Shown in pieces: positions 5,314 to 9,386 of a stretch of DNA of 9,386 nucleotides. The stretch lies in the NCBI GenBank assembly GCA_016938095.1, contig JAFGVG010000215.1, positions 1 to 9,386 of the forward strand, given 5' to 3'. Positions within the stretch are counted from its first letter, which is position 1; every line of letters starts with the position of its first letter. Source of the DNA: Bacteroidales bacterium (GTDB lineage: Bacteria > Bacteroidota > Bacteroidia > Bacteroidales > UBA10428). The notes beneath the pieces are model-generated. The model saw only the letters and a program-made list of their open reading frames with translations, made no database searches and was not told the DNA's origin. Both the position numbers and the translations under genes were made by a program.

Positions 5314-5748
5314 ATGAAACAACAGGAAAATACCGGCAAATTTATTGAAACACTGAAAAGGGATAACCCTTTTGGTGTGCCCGAAGGGTATTTTCAAAGC
5401 TTTCCTGACAGGTTGAACAATACCATCGAGGCCCTTGATAAAAAACCATTAACTGTTAAAAAGAACATCAACTGGCTGACTTATGCAGCTGCTGCTGCCC
5501 TGCTGCTATTTGTGCTCGCCGGAAGCAGGTACCTCCTGCATTACACCAATCAGAACAAGGCACTGACCAACTTGCAGCGCGAAATATCCCAGGAAGTGGA
5601 ACATAGCCTTTATTCGATCAACGAAGATATTATTCTTGAAGTAATGGGTTATGAAAGCATAGCCGGTGACACGCCTGATGATAATAAAATAATTGATTTT
5701 CTGATCAATGATGATATCGGTGAATATGAGCTTATGCACGCCTTATAG
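5314..5748 (+). CDS. single-pass membrane protein, probable anti-sigma factor
   Basis: 144 residues. An N-terminal cytoplasmic part (1-53) carries NPFGVPEGYFQSFPDRL (18-34), a motif I recognise from membrane proteins encoded beside ECF sigma genes in Bacteroidetes. One transmembrane helix follows (about 54-75, WLTYAAAAALLLFVLAG). The C-terminal part (76-144) is acidic and helical (REISQEVEHSLYSINEDIIL; ending DFLINDDIGEYELMHAL) and lies in the periplasm if the N-terminus is inside. It lacks a recognisable zinc anti-sigma (HxxxCxxC) motif. The role as sequestering partner of the sigma factor is inferred from gene order (50 bases downstream of the sigma stop), topology and the shared motif. An AGGAAG sequence lies about 14 bases before the ATG. 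The next gene starts 10 bases after its stop. Confidence 0.75.
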   Translation: MKQQENTGKFIETLKRDNPFGVPEGYFQSFPDRLNNTIEALDKKPLTVKKNINWLTYAAAAALLLFVLAGSRYLLHYTNQNKALTNLQREISQEVEHSLYSINEDIILEVMGYESIAGDTPDDNKIIDFLINDDIGEYELMHAL

Positions 5749-5758
5749 AAGTAACAAC

Positions 5759-6238
5759 ATGGAGAACCGAATAACCAAATCAATACTGCTGATCTTGTTT
5801 GCAATGGCTATACAACTGTCCACTGTTAGCACACAGGCACAATCGGTAACCAACCGGCAGGAAAGCCTGCAACAACAAAAAACAGCGTTTTTTAACCAAA
5901 AGCTGCAGCTTACACAGGCTGAGTCAGCCAAATTCTGGCCTGTTTACAACGACTTTCAGAACAGGCGCGACAAGATTGCCCGCGACAGAAATAACCTGCT
6001 GCAATATTACGAAACCAATAAAGCCAATATGTCGGAAAAGGAAGCCGGTGAAGCCATTCAAAAATACCTGCAATACCACAAAGAGGAAACCCGGCTGCTG
6101 GAAACCTATGCAGCAAAATTCCTTGCGTTTCTGCCACCCAAAAAAGTAATGCAACTCTTTAACGTAGAACTTGAATTCAAAAAATGGCTGCTTGAAAACC
6201 TGCGGCAAAACAAGCATCAACTGCCAGCCCGCAACTGA
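5759..6238 (+). CDS. periplasmic Spy/CpxP-like helical protein
   Basis: 159 residues from the ATG at 5759 (MENRITKSILLILFAM). The start is chosen because it gives a clean signal peptide (cleavage near residue 28, TQAQ) and sits 10 bases after the anti-sigma stop; an in-frame ATG at 5708 would put an unrelated segment before the signal peptide and overlap that gene. The mature protein is all helical and carries FFNQKLQLTQAESAKFWPVY (44-63), the LTxxEAxxFWPVYN signature of Bacteroidetes proteins related to Spy/CpxP heavy-metal sensors and chaperones. A second helical segment (LPPKKVMQLFNVELEFKKWL, 125-144) is also typical. In Spy/CpxP these helices cradle unfolded proteins or sense envelope stress; that role is inferred here. 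As the last gene of the sigma operon it probably feeds back on, or is an effector of, the sigma/anti-sigma pair. Confidence 0.85.
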   Translation: MENRITKSILLILFAMAIQLSTVSTQAQSVTNRQESLQQQKTAFFNQKLQLTQAESAKFWPVYNDFQNRRDKIARDRNNLLQYYETNKANMSEKEAGEAIQKYLQYHKEETRLLETYAAKFLAFLPPKKVMQLFNVELEFKKWLLENLRQNKHQLPARN

Positions 6239-7150
6239 TCAACCCTGAAAGAATAAGGCCTTTATAATGTGAAAAGCCATTGTCGGGTTTTCCTTCAACC
6301 TGCGCGTTGAATAATTGTACCAATCCTTGCCATAAGGCACATAAACCCGCATGGTATATCCTTTTTCAACTATCGACTTGCGCAGATCGGGTGTTACCCC
6401 ATATAGCATCTGAAATTCAAAGCGGTCAGGTGCCGGTTGATAGATATCAATTAACCGGTAAGCCCCAGTTACCAGCTTTTTATCATGTGTGGCGATGGCA
6501 GGGCAAATGCCTTTACGAAACATGAAGTCAAGATCGAGCAGGAAATGCTGGTTAATCTCACCCTTACTTTTATAAGCCACTTCAGCAGGTTCGTTGTATA
6601 TACCTTTACAGATGCGTACATTAACGAGTCCCCGCCCCCGGTCGAATGCTGCCAGGTCTTCCAGATCGCTCATGGTTCGCTTCAGGTATGCCTGCAGCAC
6701 TATGCCTACATGACCCGGAAACTCTTCAAGAAGCTTTTTATACAAAATAATCTCCCTGTCGACGCATTGTGAATCTTCCATGTCGATCCTTACAAACCTT
6801 TTAAAGGAAGCTGCTTTGGCGACTATTTCACGAATATGCCGGTAACACAGTTCCTCATCAAGCAGCAACCCAAACATGGTCGGCTTCACCGAAAATGAAT
6901 TATCGAGCTGCTCCGTAACAGATGCATCAATTAACCGCAGGTATTCCTGCTTGTAAAAATCAATCATTTCGGCGCGCGTCTGAAATTCGCCCAACAAATC
7001 CATGGATGCTTTTACCCCCATTTTGTTGAGCTTAGTTGTAACCCTTACGGCATCTTTTAAATCTTTCCCTGCAATGTATCTTTTGCTGAATATCCACACC
7101 AAACCCTCGGGCAGATAAGGCAATATACCAACAATCAATTTGTTTATCAT
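6239..7150 (-). CDS. proline dehydrogenase (monofunctional)
   Basis: 303 residues, the usual size for the single-domain FAD-dependent enzyme that oxidises proline to pyrroline-5-carboxylate at the inner face of the membrane, passing electrons to quinone. Recognisable parts are FVRIDMEDSQCVDREIILYK (barrel strand with conserved acidic residues), GIVLQAYLKRTMSDLEDL, VNVRICKGIYNEP (the conserved VKGAYxEP-like strand, FAD contact), FEFQMLYGV, and the C-terminal YSTRRLKEN (about 280-288). In this last motif the Arg pair 283/284 corresponds to the carboxylate-binding Arg555/Arg556 of E. coli PutA. The start at 7150 (MINKLIVGILPYLPE) is preferred over the in-frame ATG at 7225, because that extension would translate a terminator hairpin. 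No P5C dehydrogenase gene is nearby. Its TGA directly abuts the stop of the convergent Spy-like gene. Confidence 0.93.
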   Translation of the reverse strand: MINKLIVGILPYLPEGLVWIFSKRYIAGKDLKDAVRVTTKLNKMGVKASMDLLGEFQTRAEMIDFYKQEYLRLIDASVTEQLDNSFSVKPTMFGLLLDEELCYRHIREIVAKAASFKRFVRIDMEDSQCVDREIILYKKLLEEFPGHVGIVLQAYLKRTMSDLEDLAAFDRGRGLVNVRICKGIYNEPAEVAYKSKGEINQHFLLDLDFMFRKGICPAIATHDKKLVTGAYRLIDIYQPAPDRFEFQMLYGVTPDLRKSIVEKGYTMRVYVPYGKDWYNYSTRRLKENPTMAFHIIKALFFQG

Positions 7151-7164
7151 GGGTTGTAACTGTG

Positions 7165-7212
7165 AAAAAAAAACCTTCGAACCGACTTCAAAATTAAGTC
7201 GATTCGAAGGTT
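7165..7212 (-). terminator. intrinsic terminator of the T9SS protein gene
   Basis: An inverted repeat pairs 7172-7188 with 7196-7212: ten outer base pairs (AACCTTCGAA / TTCGAAGGTT), one C-A mismatch, then six inner pairs and a 7-base loop. On the minus strand it is followed by a run of nine T (complement of 7165-7173; the stem's last pair overlaps the run). It lies 50 bases after the stop of the large surface protein and 15 bases before the proline dehydrogenase start, so it insulates the two. Confidence 0.85.
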
Positions 7213-7220
7213 GAAAACAG
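7189..7220 (-). promoter_or_regulatory. candidate proline dehydrogenase promoter inside the terminator
   Basis: On the minus strand TAATTTTG (complement of 7189-7196) is a perfect TAnnTTTG -7 box. CTG (complement of 7218-7220) stands 21 bases upstream as an imperfect -33. The -7 box occupies the loop and first inner pair of the terminator hairpin. Transcription would start near 7182 and give a leader of about 30 bases. The perfect 10-bp palindrome GACAATTGTC (7221-7230) lies directly upstream and could be an operator. Confidence 0.4.
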
Positions 7221-7261
7221 GACAATTGTCATTAACAACTGCCCGTGGAATATGAGTTATA

Positions 7262-9386
7262 TCATTCTATCAGCACTGACCCCCGGTACAATTTCTGGTC
7301 GGTTCTGATCAGTAACTGGTAAATACCCCTTGATAAATGCTGCACCTCAATCTTTTCCTGCTCCAGCTGGTCAGCAGCACATTCTTTCATATATACTAAC
7401 TGCCCCAGGCTGTTATACAGATAAACAACCACATCGTCAGGGGAATCCTCCTCAAGGGATATACTGAACTGTCCCTGGTTTGGATTGGGAAAGACAATCA
7501 CTTCGCCTGTTGCGGTATACGCGTCACCAATACTGTTCTGCATGTTTATATGAACCGTTTTTGTGGTCTGGCAATCGTTCTGACCGATTACCGTTACAGT
7601 GTAAGTTCCTTTTGCCGATACATAGTAGGTCTGGCCGGTCGCATTATCCTGCCACAGGTACGACTTGTGACCGGCACCCGCATCGAGAATATGAGGCAGG
7701 TCTGTTTGAAGATTACCGTTTGCATCCTCCCCAAAATCCACAACCGGTGAGGGTAATGCACTGAAGGGTATCAGCAGTGAATCGTTTTCGGGTTTTTTAT
7801 CATCATTATATACGGTATAAAATACCACCTCACTACTTCCTGATCCAAGGTTTATATCACCCGACAAGGGTAAATCAAGGCTTACCCCCGGACTGAATGT
7901 GAAACCTGCTGCCCGCACCAATGTATCGATGGTAACCCTGGTGCCATTCACATCGCAGGCCACATATATGGGCGCGCTGTTACCAATTACCGAAGTCCCC
8001 AGATTTTGCACCCTTACCGTAGTATTTTCAAAAGTACCCGAGCATCCGCTTTCCGGCAGATCGGCCAAGGTAACACCCACATCGCCATATATAAGGCTAA
8101 TATAAACCGTATCACGATCGAAACACTGGGTACGGGTATCCGTTGCCTTGGCATGATAAAGTCCGCTAGCCCTGACGGTATATTGATGACTGGTTACAGT
8201 ATCCTGCCACTGATAGGCGTAATGTGGCGAATAGCCTGCATCCAGCACATACGAAACGTCTTCGATATTTGCCATTTCATCAAGTCCGAAATCAACCACA
8301 GGCCTGTTGTACCGGTAAACCATGAACGTACTGTCGTTATTTTCCGGTCGCAGGTCGCCTGCTGCCGTTGCTGCAGCCTCAAAGGAATAATCCGCTGCTG
8401 TGTTTACATTCACTGTTCCGGCAAAGGTATAGGTGGCAATCGACGAAGGTAATAATGCTTGTGATAAGGTTAGTGTTCCGTTAACCGTTGCTCCTCCATC
8501 CAGGCTATAACTTACAGCGATGTTGGTGCCCGAAGGTACGGTATCGGTACCTGCATTCTGCACACGCATGATCACTGTTTCGGCTGAGCTGAAACTGCAA
8601 TCGGAAAGCGGACTGGCAAATCCTGCCGGTCGGATGTCGCGTATTTTAAGCCAGATATTCACTGTATCGGCGTTATCGCACATATTTTCATCAAAAACCT
8701 GAACCCAGTAGGTTCCACTTTCAGTAACGGTGCGGGTCCGATTGGTTTGTCCGTTATCCCATTCATAGCTTACATAACCAGTGCCTGCATCAAGGGTATG
8801 TGACAAAGCCGGCACTGACAGGTCGGCTCCCAGTGTAACCACCGGACGACCCAGAATCTCAATACTCCGGGTTATGGCGTCGTTGGTGACCACAGTGTCT
8901 CCGCCATAGGTTGTGCTGACATCGAAGTTGTATATGCCCTTTAGTGAAAGATCAAGAGGCCCTTTATCAAACGTGAAGTCAATGGTTTTACCCGAATAAA
9001 GCGTTTTTTCAAGTACCAGTGTGTCGGATACCGGCAAACCACCGTTCATCACATAGGTAACGGCAATCTTTTGGCCGGCTGTAATGCTGTCGGTTCCATA
9101 ATTACGAACGGTAACCACCGGGAATTCATGCTTGCCGAAACCGCAGTTATCGGTCGGGTGAACCAGTTCTGCAGCGCCCACATCGTAAAAAAGGAGTTCT
9201 ACATTGGTGGAATCATAAGATGAGCAACCGTTTCCGCCGGCATCGGTTACCATAAGGTATTGCCAACCGGCATCCTGAACATCATAAATATTAGTACCGC
9301 TTGTGCCGTTCCACCAATAATCATAATCCTCATGGTAATACGTTTCCAGCTTAACAGTATCGGGCAGGTGTGTCTGAATGGTATCC
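7262..9386 (-). CDS. T9SS-exported surface protein with three Ig-like repeat units (N-terminus outside window)
   Basis: The frame is open from the window edge, so 707 C-terminal residues are visible; the ATG at 9253 (residue 45) is internal, since LETYYHEDYDYWW and other protein-like sequence precedes it. Residues 68-249, 250-434 and 435-615 are three divergent copies of a unit of about 182 residues. Each begins D-[VI] and has a CARDB-like part (VTVRNYGTDSITAG, MRVQNAGTDTVPSG, VRVQNLGTSVIGNS). Each ends with a PVV-x-[LF]G, LDAG, [YF]-x-W-[DQ] Ig-like part closing in a Cys-x-DTV-like stretch. Residues about 629-707 are a type A T9SS sorting domain: VFPNPNQGQFSISL, LYNSLGQLVYMKE and LSRGIYQLLIRT. 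The protein is secreted across the outer membrane by the type IX system and probably attached to the surface or released. The function of the missing N-terminal part is unknown; adhesin or hydrolase are both possible. Confidence 0.92.
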   Translation of the reverse strand, partial: DTIQTHLPDTVKLETYYHEDYDYWWNGTSGTNIYDVQDAGWQYLMVTDAGGNGCSSYDSTNVELLFYDVGAAELVHPTDNCGFGKHEFPVVTVRNYGTDSITAGQKIAVTYVMNGGLPVSDTLVLEKTLYSGKTIDFTFDKGPLDLSLKGIYNFDVSTTYGGDTVVTNDAITRSIEILGRPVVTLGADLSVPALSHTLDAGTGYVSYEWDNGQTNRTRTVTESGTYWVQVFDENMCDNADTVNIWLKIRDIRPAGFASPLSDCSFSSAETVIMRVQNAGTDTVPSGTNIAVSYSLDGGATVNGTLTLSQALLPSSIATYTFAGTVNVNTAADYSFEAAATAAGDLRPENNDSTFMVYRYNRPVVDFGLDEMANIEDVSYVLDAGYSPHYAYQWQDTVTSHQYTVRASGLYHAKATDTRTQCFDRDTVYISLIYGDVGVTLADLPESGCSGTFENTTVRVQNLGTSVIGNSAPIYVACDVNGTRVTIDTLVRAAGFTFSPGVSLDLPLSGDINLGSGSSEVVFYTVYNDDKKPENDSLLIPFSALPSPVVDFGEDANGNLQTDLPHILDAGAGHKSYLWQDNATGQTYYVSAKGTYTVTVIGQNDCQTTKTVHINMQNSIGDAYTATGEVIVFPNPNQGQFSISLEEDSPDDVVVYLYNSLGQLVYMKECAADQLEQEKIEVQHLSRGIYQLLIRTDQKLYRGSVLIE

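Noticed and set aside
5708..5758. Upstream ATG at 5708 for the Spy-like protein
   Set aside because: It overlaps the anti-sigma-like gene and would place 17 residues ahead of the signal peptide that begins at 5759.
7151..7225. Upstream ATG at 7225 for proline dehydrogenase
   Set aside because: The extension would encode the terminator hairpin and its T-run; the family-like N-terminus begins at 7150.
8006..8452. 148-codon plus-strand open frame inside the T9SS gene
   Set aside because: It is antisense to well-defined repeat-unit coding sequence and resembles no family.
9253..9253. ATG at 9253 as the true start of the surface protein
   Set aside because: The frame stays open to the window edge with protein-like sequence (LETYYHEDYDYWW), and no signal peptide follows this Met.

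Overview
The window looks like Bacteroidota (Bacteroidetes) chromosome, probably from a Bacteroidales/Marinilabiliales-type organism, though the order is only a guess. The evidence is a large cell-surface protein with a type IX secretion (T9SS) C-terminal sorting domain, an ECF sigma / membrane anti-sigma-like / 'FWPVY' periplasmic protein cassette of a kind common in this phylum, weak or absent Shine-Dalgarno sequences, and promoters of the TTG-N20-TAnnTTTN type. No phage, transposase, CRISPR, tRNA or rRNA is visible, and nothing looks recently acquired.

Layout. 1-372 (+) is the 3' end of an aldo/keto reductase. It is followed by a heptanucleotide-repeat block (377-446) that can fold into a terminator and runs straight into a promoter. 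That promoter serves a small coiled-coil lipoprotein (507-707) and a charged secreted protein (728-1444). A second copy of the heptad/promoter element (1480-1559) precedes a dodecin gene (1580-1783). A hairpin terminator (1801-1842) separates dodecin from a convergent histone H1-like Lys/Ala-rich protein (1857-2561, -). A divergent AT-rich spacer leads to a STAS-like/DUF7793-type protein (2700-3089, +) and a secreted von Willebrand A protein (3156-4571, +). The ECF sigma operon follows (4703-6238, +). It meets proline dehydrogenase (6239-7150, -) tail to tail with no bases between the stop codons. A strong terminator (7165-7212) separates proline dehydrogenase from the large T9SS-exported repeat protein (7262 to the window edge, -), whose N-terminus is cut off.

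How it fits together. Most genes concern the cell envelope or housekeeping. The sigma, TM anti-sigma-like and periplasmic proteins plausibly form one envelope-sensing unit. The lipoprotein and charged secreted protein are probably co-transcribed envelope proteins. The VWA and T9SS proteins are exported and modular. Proline dehydrogenase and the aldo/keto reductase are ordinary metabolism.

The most unusual feature is the pair of composite heptad-repeat / T-tract / promoter elements at 377-484 and 1480-1559. They share fixed spacing from the last heptad through the -33 and -7 boxes and appear to combine an upstream terminator with a downstream promoter. No clear new multi-gene system was found.
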